Shown here: positions 1 to 11,551 of the stretch, one piece after another
Position numbering within the stretch: position 1 is the first letter of the stretch
Layout: every line of letters starts with the position of its first letter
Assembly: GCA_019915135.1 (NCBI GenBank)
Contig: JAHLMK010000019.1
Coordinates: 1,054,001 to 1,118,000, forward strand
Length of the DNA stretch: 64,000 nt
Direction: 5' to 3'
Source: Strobilurus pachycystidiatus
Taxonomy: Eukaryota > Basidiomycota > Agaricomycetes > Agaricales > Physalacriaceae
Made by a program: the position numbers and the translations under genes
The notes under the pieces: model-generated
What the model was told of the DNA's origin: nothing
Seen by the model: the letters and a program-made list of their open reading frames with translations, nothing else
Databases searched by the model: none

Positions 1-732
1 TTCCCCGACACGTTCAACTACAACAAGACCGAGCTGCCGGAAAGCAAGCCCGTCGCGTACCCGTTCAACCTTGTCCTTACTAGCGCGACGATCCCGAGCG
101 CACTGAGCAACTACCTGAACATCCACCACCCGAAGCACACACGCCTTGCCTCGCCCAAGCTGCACCATCTTCCCAAGACGCTCCAGACCGAGTACGTCGG
201 GTACACGGGCGGGAACAAGCTTGCGGACATCGAGAAGCGCGTGCGCAAGGTCTGGTCCGAGGACAGCCTCACGCGCACCTCGCAGCTCTCCAAAGTGCTC
301 GTGTTCTGCAACAAGAACACCAAGGTGCAGATGCTCGCGCGGCATCTCGAGGAAAAGGGCATCAAGGCGATCGCCATCGACGGCTCGCCCGAGAGTCGCG
401 CGAAGGGCTCTAATCGGCACCTTAATGGGTTCCTGAGGAAGCCGCTCGCCGAGGAAGAGAAGGCAGGCGAGGAGGCAGAGGACACGGACGTGTCGAAGAC
501 GCCGCACGTCCTCATCACGACGTCGCTGCTCTCGCGCGGCATCGACTTTTCGCCGCAGATCAAGCATGTGTTCATCGTCGACGAGCCGCGGAATATGGTG
601 GACTTTTTGCATCGCGCGGGCAGGTCGGGGCGGGCGGGGCAGAATGGGAAGGTGGTGGTGTTTGGCAAGTTGGAGGGAAGGGGGAGTAGTAGGGCGAAGG
701 ATGTGCGGATGCGGGTGGGCAAGTTGCGGTGA
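1..732 (+). CDS. 3' fragment of mitochondrial DEAD-box helicase (duplicate copy)
   Basis: C-terminal 243 codons of an Mrh4-like DEAD-box RNA helicase, cut by the window edge; base 1 is a codon start. It corresponds base for base to 10050-10781 with a constant offset of 10,049. Helicase motifs seen: LTSATIPSALS (motif III), VFCNKNTKV (IV), LITTSLLSRGIDF (V) and HRAGRSGRAG (VI). Only two synonymous differences from the complete copy were noticed (around 141-147), whereas the sequence after the stop codon differs by substitutions and small indels. It may be the end of a second complete gene, a truncated copy, or a haplotype/assembly duplicate; upstream sequence would decide. Confidence 0.85.
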   Translation, partial: FPDTFNYNKTELPESKPVAYPFNLVLTSATIPSALSNYLNIHHPKHTRLASPKLHHLPKTLQTEYVGYTGGNKLADIEKRVRKVWSEDSLTRTSQLSKVLVFCNKNTKVQMLARHLEEKGIKAIAIDGSPESRAKGSNRHLNGFLRKPLAEEEKAGEEAEDTDVSKTPHVLITTSLLSRGIDFSPQIKHVFIVDEPRNMVDFLHRAGRSGRAGQNGKVVVFGKLEGRGSSRAKDVRMRVGKLR

Positions 733-1307
733 TCTGCGAGGCGTAGATTTATGAATACTTAATACCACTCACTCATTTACAGTACACTATCCACTCATCC
801 ATTCACCCCTCATACATAATTTACCATTCAAACCAAGTAGTGTTTCGAGAACGGAATTTTCGTTCGAATTGAGCAGTCATTCAAAATCGAGATGCATGCT
901 AACATTGTTACAATACAGATACAGTACGTTCTGAACTTCTCGATGGCCTTCACACCCCATCTATCTGAGACAGCGTCCCTAATTCGAAATCAGTCGCGGA
1001 TATGTATGTACTACAACGAATCCTTCCCCGCCTGACCCGTGCACGTCAGGCCGGGCACACCTCCGCACCGATTTCGTGTCACACTTTGCCATCGGGATAC
1101 ATCCCTTGCTTTCCGTATGTCTCCTTCCGTATCCATAAGACTAGTCTACACTATACGATAATCTACGGAACTCGAATGTAATGGTAATCAGACGTTTGAG
1201 CAGATACCGGTCGTCGACCAGAGACCAAAAAGTCAACAAGACCGGATGCGGTCAATCAAGTCAGAGGAGCGTCGAAAGGATATGAGTGTCTTGGGCAGGT
1301 AGACTTC
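733..1307. other. intergenic, no gene recognised
   Basis: The first ~110 bp are the diverged 3' flank shared with the helicase copy at 10782-10890. The rest shows no ORF or repeat I can name. The minus-strand spliced locus ends at about 1308. Confidence 0.5.
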
Positions 1308-3702
1308 AGTCGTCGTCTTCGACGACGACGTTGTCCGTGGACCTCAAATCTAGAGATCAAAATGAGCACATGAGATATACAACCAATGAGGATAACATAC
1401 CATAGCAGGGTACACCAGCGTTCATCGCAGCATCTTGGCTGCGGACTCCGTTAACGATGGGCTTTGATGCAGTATTCGTCCCAGTGAGCGCTGTACGGAC
1501 AGGTCAGTAATGGTCAAACACATCAAGGTCTCGAGAATGAACAGCTCACCTTGTAGCCAGAGTAGTGCAGCACTAGACTGAGATAAAGCCATTGTATACC
1601 AGAAAATGACGACTTGGTCAATACTCTGCGCCATGCCGCCAGTCGTCCGCCTCCCGCCACATGTTGAAATTCGGTCATAGAAAGCTACACCAACGGCGTC
1701 GCCGAGATAGCGCATGGGTGCCAAACGGTCCAAATTCCAGATATAAGGAGTTGTCCGGACGGCAGAACGACCTGCAGCTGAGAAATTAATTATATAAACA
1801 TGTGTCCAAACGATTAGGCTTACCTTTCATCGTGTGCGGCACCGATGCGCCTCAGATTCGGCAACATGACGCCCAGCCATATGGCACAAAACATGATTTA
1901 GGTCTTGGGTGAGTGGCAGTGCGACTGCCGACGTTCCGTCTCTTGTCCCGCCTGCGCCGCAAATGAATTTCTGCCCCATGAACGGCGGCGGCGGGAGACA
2001 ATCCAGCGCGGCGCATAGATGCTTAGGGCTGTCCGCGCGACAATGAGGTCGGCATGCCGACAGAGATAGCGGCCTGAAATATGAATTGAACAAATCAAAA
2101 TATAGTGAGAAAAGAAAAGCGTGCCGTTCAACGTAGAGAGCGGCGCAATCTCTCCGACCAGAACTCCGCAAGTGTCACTGTAAGCATGTCAGACGACTAT
2201 TAAGACACTGAGCCGGTCATCTGGCGATCATAACTCCGCCATCCCGCCCAAATCCCGCCTCAGAACGAGTTCGTCATCCTGAGAGCCGCAAACGGCAATC
2301 CTAGCCAGAACCAGTGATAAAAGGAGACCAAATGACAGCGAAGGTGGTGTTGAAGTCATTGGCTGGGCACTAGAAACACAAAACTTAGTTAGTTGAAATC
2401 ACAGAGAATGGCCGGAAGGGCGGCGGCGTACCGTGAGCGCTGTGATGATGCAGCTTGTCCACAATCTCGCGAGTAGCGCCCCACAGTGCGCCGTCATCCA
2501 TTACAATAGTCATACCATCATTGCTGCCGAAATTCCCGCCGTCCCGAGCGCGGTCCCGCCCTGCACTAAGAGCGTTGGCTAGCGCGTGCCAGACGACGGC
2601 GAAGACCGTCTTCGGGGGTGTAATCCACATAGAAATTGGCCTGGAAGATATGGTCGTCGTCGTTGGGGCGCTGCCATCACCTAGATATGGTCAATTAGTT
2701 TCACAGAAATTGGCAACAAACTTGCACGACTTACCGCGAGCGCTACGGCGCGCCATTGTACTCAAGAGTCTGGGACTGCCGTCCAATAATATCAACATCA
2801 CACTAGTCACCGCCATTGAAAGGTCAGCTGGCGGGATCCCGCCGTCCCGACTCCAATGCGAGCCCGACGTCGGCGACCTCCAGCGGGCGCGGGGCGCACA
2901 ACGACAGCAAAATGAGCTATGCGTCGTCCACGCAAATAGTTACCGCGTCAATGTGCGAATGGTCAAAGGACGCGGCGGCGGTGTGTTGACGAAATCTCGA
3001 GATTCGGTTGAAAGAGTTGACGTTGATTGGATGTAAGCTCGATACGATGTCGCCGAGAGCGGCGGTCGCAGTGTCGAGTCAAACTGATAATGGCGTGTCA
3101 TCTAATGAGTCGTTTTGCAGCGTCGCATGTGGTCGTCGTCGCCAGAGTAGTCGTCGTCCAGTGTCAATGGCCTATGATGGTGATGGTAAGAGGACGAGTA
3201 ACGATCACGGGAAACAAATTGAACGCACCTTGAATTGGGACTTGGCTAGTCAGCGAAAATACTTGAACATGGAAGTTTTGGGTCGTCGTTTCGATGTCGA
3301 GTAAGTAGTCGGTATCGTCGAGTAATGTCGAGGTTGAAATTTGAGGTAATGTCAAAGTTCTATGAGAACGTCATAGTAAGTTAGTGTTCAGTGAATGGGT
3401 AGGCAAATGGAACGAATAGTAAGGTGACCAAAAGAGAAATGTAAGGGAATGTTCTCGATGGCGAGCAGAGTAAGTGCAAGCATAAGTGTTCAAAGCATAA
3501 AAAGTAAAGCCTACCAAATGCGCCGGAAGTCAAGTCGACGAAAGATTTGCAGAGAGTAGAGAGAATCAAGCTTTGTTGAAAGGGGTGGTCAAGTAAGGTC
3601 AAGATCTGAGTGTAGATAGTCGAGATAGGCTAGCGTCCGGGTATGAGAGGCGAAGTGGGAGTGGCGGATAATGCTCAACTTACCGAAATCCTCCCTTATA
3701 TA
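1308..3702 (-). other. spliced minus-strand locus of unknown function, frames mostly broken
   Basis: On the minus strand a TATA box (TATATAA, 3696-3702) precedes a series of exon-like blocks bounded by good splice sites, for example donors at about 2734, 1824 and 1550 (GTAAGT, GTAAGCC, GTGAGC). Coding-like pieces: an ATG at 2756 starts MARRSARGDG and splices into a block with AVVWHALANALSAG and RDGGNFG. A second ATG at 2359 starts a signal-peptide-like 44-residue ORF. The last three blocks join in phase through DRISTCGGRRTTGG and LSQSSAALLWLQ to an acidic end VVVEDDD with a stop at 1308. I could not connect these blocks into one open frame, because stops intervene between about 2390 and 1830. 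GGCGGGA-rich cores recur. It could be a decayed gene, a spliced non-coding RNA, or several small genes; no family is recognised. Confidence 0.4.
3696..3702 (-). promoter_or_regulatory. TATA box of the minus-strand locus
   Basis: TATATAA on the minus strand in a GGTATATAAGGG context, followed by a pyrimidine-rich leader. Assigned to the spliced locus ending at 1308. Confidence 0.45.
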
Positions 3703-3858
3703 CCAAGCTCCCACCGCATCAAACACGCAATGATTCTGACCATTCCGCACCCGAGCTTCCGCCCACGGGCCACGGGCCCCAAAGAAACACAGAAATAACT
3801 CAATAGACCAATCCTGATTGCGCCGCCCAGCACATTCGTAACCCGCCCAGATCATCAT

Positions 3859-5460
3859 GCGTAGTCACGCTGACACGTCCAAAGGTTTTCCAAGAGTTTT
3901 TGCCAGTGGAACAGTGTCCCCCGTCGCGTGTCGAGTCCGGTTCAGCATTCCGGAGCGATAGACACCAAGTTTGAGTCGGTAGTGGGAGGAAAAATTGGTG
4001 GGGAGGTAGTCGAGCAGCTCAGTTCAGGTACCAGTAAGGCACCGCATGGCCGAGAAGGCGCACAGAGCGCGGACAACGAGCAGAGGGCGCAAGAGACGAT
4101 GAGAGAGAGAGAACAAGCACGTATGCGTCATAGCACGTGCTCGAACCCGTTCCAAAAGTCCAGAGTTGCGATCTTGATTTTTGACTTCCACCTCATCCAA
4201 ATTATCGACTTGCCACAATCATTCGCGATGGATCTTTAGCATCTACTCATGTGCTGACTGACAGAGGGAGGTTATGAGTGTAGCGCTGGGCAACGCGCAA
4301 ATGGACTTGGTCAGTTTTCCCAATTCGGACTTGGCGCGAACTTTCCCGACTTACTCATTTGCTTGGCAGGTCTCGAAATAGATTCATGACACTTACGGAC
4401 CGTGCTCTGGACGTCCCCAATTGTTTCAAAGGAGGAATCCCGGCGGCAGAGAAAGTTTTGCTTGGTTCTGGGAATTTTTGGTGCGTATCTGTATGTCACA
4501 ATTTATCTGCATCTAATTCTGCTAGTGTACATTGGCAGATTGTAATTACGATTGTGCGCGCAATGCCATAGAGGTTCCGGTCCGGCCAGACTCCGTGAAG
4601 CGTCACTGGCTCATGTGTTGTCGAGCAAGCACGCTTCCTCTTTTGCTCGCGGCGCGAGCATCAACCCACTTATTTCATTTTGCTTGACTCTCAATCTCGA
4701 TCCTCAAACCCAAGCTCCGCTTGCAAACCTCAAGATATCCCTCGCACTCTCAAGTCTTGCCCTGAAGATACTAAGCCTCAAGTTTCACTGCTCATGTTGA
4801 TGTGTGCCGCTGCAACTCAACTCAACTTAAGCCTCACAATCACGCAAACATCTCACCCGCATCTCACTGCCCACAATCCAGCCTATTCCAAAGTCTCAGC
4901 ATTGTTGGGCTCAACGACGCTGGGACTTTGGAATTGACGGGATTCAGGCTCATACGGAAACATTAGTTAGTAATTGTGATTTGAGTGTCCGGCCGAGCGC
5001 AGCCGGCGAGAACCTGAACCTAGAATTTTGGGAGGAAAAGTTCCCACCCTCCTTCCTCTTATACCACCACCCATCTGGTCAAATATCTCCCCAGTGCCAT
5101 TCCCTACCTTCTCACATACCGTCTCCTGCCTTCTCAGGCCTCCGACAATGAGCTTGACAATGTTTGTAGACACTCACCGTGGTCGTTGATCAGTTTGTGG
5201 CCTTCCCAGAGTCTTTGCTCCTTGCTGACGCTCTTCCAGTATTTTGCACATTCTATGAGCTCTACAACGTGTCGTTGATAGCCATGAGCCGTTGGACGTA
5301 GTCGTCGGGGGAGTGCCACGTCGTTGCCGTTCAGTGGTGACGAGGAGCAAGAGCATCCGGCAAACGCCGGTACTGCTTTCTCTCGTACTACGTCCACCGT
5401 CCCGCTCGTACGTTCCGTTTCTCTGTATTTTCATTGACTCCACACTAACCTGACACTGTT
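3859..5460. other. intergenic, no gene recognised
   Basis: Only short ORFs in all frames. The stretch 4640-4920 is C/T-rich on the plus strand. A TATAAGAGG-like box lies on the minus strand near 5060. Nothing else could be supported. Confidence 0.4.
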
Positions 5461-5462
5461 CA

Positions 5463-7253
5463 GAGTCTCTTCGATGTCTTTGAATGACCGTGTCTGGTTG
5501 ACGGGTTGTCTGATATTGACGGTAAGCCCCGCCACACTTTCTCAGCTTTCGTCGTCAACTTATCATCTTTTCCAGCATTTCTTGACCCTGAATCTCCCGA
5601 AGGCCGACGTCCCGCCGGCGAGGCGAACTCCCGCGCTATCAGGTCAGGACAGACACGCGTAGACAGCAGCCACTTTGCTGCTGTCCCGGTTTGCGAATGG
5701 GGTCGAAGACCCATTCGTGTGTACTGGTGAGTCCTCCGTACGTGTATGTTGAGGTTCCATTGGCCTAATTTATGCAGTACACGGGCTCTTGGACTCGTCA
5801 ACCGCGGCCGCAGCCTTGCGGCTATTGCGCCCCACTGTCGTGGCAGTTCGCAACCTCTATCTGTGCCTGGAAACGTCCTGAGACGCCGGGCGGACCGCCT
5901 CGCAAGGATGGTAAGCTTCCACCATTGTTCAATTTCCGCTCATTTCTGACGACTTTTCACAAGTACGAAATCCCGTAATTCGCTGGACCCAGACGCCCTG
6001 CCGGCGAGGCGATGTCATGGCTATACGGTCAGAAGGCTCGACGTGAACAGCAGCTAGACGCTGCTGTCACTTCGTGCTGTGGTTGTATCCGAGGTATGTT
6101 CACTGTTCTTTTGATGTCCGGACTCCTTGACGCTGCTCTCAGCCTCTAGGCTGTTTCCCGCGTCCAAAGATGCGCCGAGACGATGTATCGACGCCGGGCG
6201 GACCGCCTCAAATGTCTGGTGGGTTTCTGAGATTGTTTCCATTAATGTTATGTTCTGACAACTTTTCAGACCTAGAAATTCGATGTTTTCTGGACCGAGA
6301 CGCCCCGCCGGCGAGGCGATGTCAACGCTCTCCGATCCGGACCCTTGAACGGCTCGATGCTGTACCATCTTGACGTGGATGATCCCAAAGCAAGTTTATC
6401 GTTGCAATTTTGACTTCACGGAAGTCGTCAACCATCTTCCCAGCCTCTCCTTGCGTCCTGTGCCTGGGAATGCCCCGAGACGACGTATCAACGCCGCGCG
6501 GACCGCCTGAAATGTCTAGTAAGTTGTCGAAAGCTATTTCATTTGAGTGAATTACTGACGACTTTCCAGTGGCGAATCGTCGAATTCGCTAAAGTCCGAC
6601 GCCCCGCCGGCGAGGCGAGTTCATGCGCTGAGCTGTAGCGGGTGGTAAGTATCATTTTGCGCCACGTTATTGATACTGTACTGACCTTGGTACTAGATAC
6701 CCTGGACCTCGAGAATGCTCCAAGACGACGTATCGATGTCTGCCGAACGCGTCCTCGTCCTCGGTAAGTCATCTGTTCTGTTTTCGTCAACCTACAAACT
6801 GATGTTTTCGTCAGGTTGCGCGGTCCGGATTTTGTCAAGTCAAAAGGCCCGCCGGCGAGGCCCGACGATCGTTCAAGCTTGATTGCGCGGATGCGGCGAG
6901 AGAACAGAACAAGAGCTGAACATGGTGAGTTCTCTCATTTGACTGTTCATGGTCCGTCGACGTGTAAACTGACCTTTTCGTCAGGGTGCGCGGTCCAAAT
7001 TCACCCGAGGCCCGCGCTCTTTAGCACCACGATGTGCAGAGCCGATGGACACGGTTGCGGGTAAGTTTCCTGCTCAAACTCGCTAGCAACATTTGATACT
7101 TACCTGGTTTGCAGCTCCTCGCCATCAAGACTTTGCAATAGGACCCGAGGAACGTACCAAAGCAACGAATCAACAGAGCGCGAGCAAGATTGTGCCACTT
7201 GCCATAAGATCGTACTAGAGCGCGCGCGTCAATGGCACGTCCGGTTCACGTAG
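5463..7253 (+). other. multi-exon spliced locus built from repeated exon modules
   Basis: Twelve introns with GT..AG ends and CTGAC/CTAAC-like branch sites can be drawn on the plus strand: 5522-5575, 5727-5777, 5911-5963, 6094-6142, 6219-6269, 6375-6443, 6519-6569, 6645-6696, 6764-6814, 6925-6984 and 7061-7114, plus one ending just before 5463. Exons alternate two GC-rich cores: GGCGGACCGCCT-type (5889, 6197, about 6496) and GCCGGCGAGGCG-type (5614, 6000, 6307, 6606, 6851). This gives modules of about 300 bp. Reading frames are only partly conserved: RRPAGEA recurs in frame in several modules, but stops occur (for example TAA near 5974, TAG near 6635). The last four exons form one open frame of more than 130 codons ending at TAG 7251-7253, with a CATCHK motif. 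No family recognised; a fast-evolving protein gene, a decayed gene or a spliced non-coding RNA are all possible. Confidence 0.5.
5614..6860 (+). repeat. tandem exon-core repeat, five copies
   Basis: The 12-mer GCCGGCGAGGCG occurs at 5614, 6000, 6307 and 6606, with a variant at 6851; spacings are 386, 307, 299 and 245 bp. A second core, CCGGGCGGACCGCCT and variants, interleaves with it. Flanking introns are also related in sequence. Confidence 0.7.
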
Positions 7254-8222
7254 CATTCGACTTTTCCGTTTGCAAATACGCACCTTATCTGCTTGGGTGA
7301 CGGCGTTCGTGGCGACTGACGGAATGGCAGCACGACAGCTCGGCTGAATTGCAAGGCTGTTCACAGCAAAGGTGGAGAATTTAGCTTATCTTTGAGAAAC
7401 TGAGCTGACCGGTAAATAAGAATCGTAGCTCAAAAGTAAGCACAACATTATCTTTCATAAAGTTACACTTGCAAAGCCGATCGCTTACCTCCCTTAGCAA
7501 CACACTGTTACCGAGTCTCACCTTTCGGGGTGGGGCTTGGTTTTTTTTATTTGAAGCCAAGTGCCGGCTGGCAGGGGAAACTATGGCCGAATTTTCGCGG
7601 GTTTCTCTCGAGCAGAGGGGAGAGCGTTCCAGAGGCCACAGCGGCTTATATAATGAGTACAGACAGGCTGTAGTAGCGTAGAATGCGAACTAGAGACGAT
7701 TGAGGCCACATGCAAAGGCGGGGGAAAGTGATCGCCACGAGCAGCCGGATTGGGCGACTGCTACTCGGGGTAGGCGAGGAACTTGTACAACTGCCATCCA
7801 CGCCATGGACACCACCCACTCACAGCACGGACGCCAGCGGAGGAGCGCGGGGTAACGCGGGGAACAACCACGGCCGCGCGAGGAGGAGGCGAGGGACAGG
7901 GGGGAAGAAGACGGGTGAAGAAGAAGGGAGAAGAAGACGGGCGAAGAAGACGTGGGGCGACGAAGAGAAGAGGCGAACAGCGAGTAATGATAGGTGGACA
8001 AAAGGTTGAAGATGCGAACACAACCTTGACTCTTGAGGCGAATTGGACGGTACAAAGTGCCGGACGCACAACGGACCGAAATGGAGGAGCATCACCAGCC
8101 TCTGCTTTTTCTGAAACCACCACGTCGCGTACGATTTTCATTGTTGCTCGCTGTTGCCGCCGTTGTTGACAGCATTTTTCTGCAGGCATACGCTCAGCGC
8201 TGCTCACTGCCCGCCGCGCGCC
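7254..8222. other. intergenic, purine-rich tract upstream of the helicase
   Basis: Contains a TATATAA-like box near 7647 (plus) and a strongly purine-rich tract (GAAGAAGACGGG-type units) at about 7870-7985. Several long ORFs here are low-complexity shadows of that tract. No gene supported. Confidence 0.45.
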
Positions 8223-10781
8223 ATGTCGTGGCTTTTGCACCACGGAATTGAGCCGTTGACTGGCCCTTTATGCAGGCGTCAACTGCAGCTTTTCCACTCC
8301 TCCGCTGTCGTTGCCGGGAAAAAACGCGGTGGCGGCAAATCAGGCAAGCGACGCAGGGGCGGCTCGAACACGGTCGCCGTGCCGCCGCCAAAGTTCCAGA
8401 GGGAAGCCCTTCCCCACGCCGGCCTCGGCGACGAAGCAAAAGCCCCTTCGGACACGTCCTCGCTACAAACGCCCTCTCTCCTGGGATTCCGGCCCCCACC
8501 AGGCAGATCCCGCTGGGCACGCGAGCTCCGACAAACTGCCTGGACGCCGCGTTCGCCCAATACTCCCTCCGACGCCATCACCCGCCATTTCCGACCGTCT
8601 TTCCCTGATTCTCAGGCCCAACGGGGCAGCTCGGACTCTGGCGGCTCATACCAGCGGAACAGCCCACAATCCGGCGGCTCATACCAGCGAAACAGCCCAC
8701 AATCTGGCGGTTCATACCAACGCCCCAGCGCAGAATCCAATGGCCAATACCGAACTGAAAGCGCAGAATTCAGCGGTTCATCACGGCGGAGCAGCCCACA
8801 ATCCGCTGGTTCGTATGAACAGGGCAACCCAGAGTCCAGTGGTCACCAACGGGGCAGCTCAAGCGGCTCATCTTATCGGGAAGGCCCTGAACCTCGCGAG
8901 CAAAGTGGTTCATTCGAGCGTGGCGCAGGAGGAAAATCGTACCAAAATGGGCGCAGTAGCGCCTTTCAACGGGATAATAGACCGTCAGGGCAGAGACGCT
9001 CAGAACATGTACGTTTATATTAGTCTCAATAGTTGTTTTGTTCAATTCATGTTTTGTTGAGAAATCTGACACGGCTTACGACGATACGCAAGGCATTCCC
9101 AACGCAATCTCAAGCAATGGCGACGCGCCCTCCCCCAAACTGGCACTCGTCACGTCGAACGACGTTCCAAAAGACGGTTTCACATCTCCTCCCCTGATGC
9201 CTGGCCTTCTTAGCTGTCTGCAGACTGTCCTTGGTCCAAACGCGAAACCTACGCCGATACAGGCTTTGAGTATAAAGCATCTCCTCCAAAATGATGAGAA
9301 AACGTACAAGGAGTTCTTGCTTGCATCAGAAACTGGCTCTGGCAAATCGATAGCATATCTCCTTCCCCTCCTCCAGTCGCTCAAGCAGTCAGAGCTCGAC
9401 GGCTCTGTCAACCGACAGCGCACCCACCCTCTCAACCCCCGGGCTCTCATCCTCGCTCCCACGCACGAACTCGCCCGCCAACTTTCCACCTTTGCGAAAT
9501 CTCTCATCCACGACATCAAGCTCCGTATCCAGTGCGCGAGCCGCGCCAACGTCAGCAACAAGATGGATACGTTTGGCGGGACAGCACGCCAGATGAAGGA
9601 CAAACTCGACGCGCTCTTTGGAGAGAAGGACTTTGACATGCGGGCGGAGGGTCGGTTTCCTGTGGATGTCGTGGTTGGCACGCCGATGAAGTTGTTGACG
9701 ATGGTCAAGGGCCGTGGATGGGATAAACGTGTTGGTGAAGAGGAAAAGCCGATAGCAGAGGAAGAAGAGCAAGTAGACGAGGAGGAGGATGACGACAAGC
9801 CCAGGTTCAGGAGAGGACGCGACATTCCCCTTCCTCGCCCCGGACGGACTGGCAGGTCGCCTTCCGAACTCGGCTTGATCAACGTCGAATGGGTCATCGT
9901 CGACGAAGCTGACGTTCTCTTTGGTGCGTTCCTCCCTTTTTTCCTCAATCTTTGTCGCTCATACATCTTTCACAGACCCCGATTTCCAGGAAACGACGCG
10001 TCTCCTACTCTCCGAAATCGCCTCCGCGCGCGGCAGCCCCGTGCCGTACTTCCCCGACACGTTCAACTACAACAAGACCGAGCTGCCGGAAAGCAAGCCC
10101 GTCGCGTACCCGTTCAACCTTGTCCTTACTAGCGCGACGATCCCGAGCGCACTGAGCAACTACCTGAACATCCACCACCCGAAGCACACGCGCCTCGCCT
10201 CGCCCAAGCTGCACCATCTTCCCAAGACGCTCCAGACCGAGTACGTCGGGTACACGGGCGGGAACAAGCTTGCGGACATCGAGAAGCGCGTGCGCAAGGT
10301 CTGGTCCGAGGACAGCCTCACGCGCACCTCGCAGCTCTCCAAAGTGCTCGTGTTCTGCAACAAGAACACCAAGGTGCAGATGCTCGCGCGGCATCTCGAG
10401 GAAAAGGGCATCAAGGCGATCGCCATCGACGGCTCGCCCGAGAGTCGCGCGAAGGGCTCTAATCGGCACCTTAATGGGTTCCTGAGGAAGCCGCTCGCCG
10501 AGGAAGAGAAGGCAGGCGAGGAGGCAGAGGACACGGACGTGTCGAAGACGCCGCACGTCCTCATCACGACGTCGCTGCTCTCGCGCGGCATCGACTTTTC
10601 GCCGCAGATCAAGCATGTGTTCATCGTCGACGAGCCGCGGAATATGGTGGACTTTTTGCATCGCGCGGGCAGGTCGGGGCGGGCGGGGCAGAATGGGAAG
10701 GTGGTGGTGTTTGGCAAGTTGGAGGGAAGGGGGAGTAGTAGGGCGAAGGATGTGCGGATGCGGGTGGGCAAGTTGCGGTGA
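8223..10781 (+). CDS. mitochondrial DEAD-box RNA helicase, Mrh4-like
   Basis: Three exons (8223-9008, 9062-9923, 9976-10781) join in phase to give 817 residues. The N-terminus has an Arg-containing presequence (CRRQLQLFHSS), consistent with mitochondrial import. Residues about 130-250 are a Ser/Gly/Gln/Tyr-rich insert with near-identical repeats of about 12 residues (SGGSYQRNSPQ). The helicase core follows: Q-motif region TPIQALS, Walker A ETGSGKS, PTHELARQL, VVGTPMKLL, VDEADVLF, LTSATIPS, LLSRGIDF and HRAGRSGRAG. Mrh4 family members act in assembly of the large mitochondrial ribosomal subunit. The family assignment comes from the presequence and divergent motifs (GSGKS, DEAD followed by V) and is an inference. 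The 3' third is duplicated at 1-732. Confidence 0.85.
8632..8760 (+). repeat. 36-39 bp coding tandem repeat
   Basis: Two near-identical units followed by degenerate ones, encoding SGGSYQRNSPQ-type repeats within the helicase. Copy-number change would keep the frame. Confidence 0.75.
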
Positions 10782-11551
10782 TCTTCCGAGGCGTAGATTT
10801 ATGAATACTTCTATTTAATACCACTCATTCATTTACAGTACATTATCCAGTCATCCACTCACCGCCATTCATGCATAACATACAATTCAAATCCAACAAC
10901 GCATGTATCTCATGTGCAGCGTTATACTGTGGGCATTCGCTGAGATTGCACTTTGACTCTGAGTTGCCTATGGAAGTGATCGATCGGCACAGTGTCAGAA
11001 ATAGAGGCGCGATCATGATCGTGCTTGTCCGCATTCTGCCATCGTCTACAGTATTCTTCAATGATGCACTGGTGACTGACCACGTAACTTGTAGAGTAGC
11101 ATGTCATGGAGCAACCCCGTCTTTCCCTTCCGGCGACAGACTATCTGTTGGCGCTGATGTAAAGTGGGTAAGTGACAAGCTTTACGAGCCCCGACATGTT
11201 GGCGTTCAAATCTCAGACTCAGAGTATCTTCAGGTGCTCTCAAGGCTCGCTTACTGCGGCACTCATTGTAGGAAGTGGCAATCTCATAGCTAGGCGAAGC
11301 TTATCATCAGGACGAGATAAGACGCGCGCTTGGCAGCGCTATCGCCTCCTAGCTCCAACCTGTGTTCGCCTCAGGGAGAACTCACCAGGCAAAGAATACT
11401 CCGTCTGCGATAAGAACAGCTTAGCCGCGGCAACACTATCGGTTTGGGTTCCGGTATCTCCGTGTGCATAGTCCCCAAAGCACGTCAAACAAGGCTATCT
11501 ACTAGGTTTTGCGAGTTGACACTCATCCTTCACGATCTTCTTCCCCTCGCC
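10782..11551. other. intergenic
   Basis: Helicase 3' flank, related to 733-850, followed by sequence with no gene signal, then the NCS1 permease start. Confidence 0.4.

Noticed and set aside
7783..8169. Arg/Glu-rich 128-codon ORF
   Set aside because: Explained by a purine-rich low-complexity tract; overlapping long ORFs exist on both strands.
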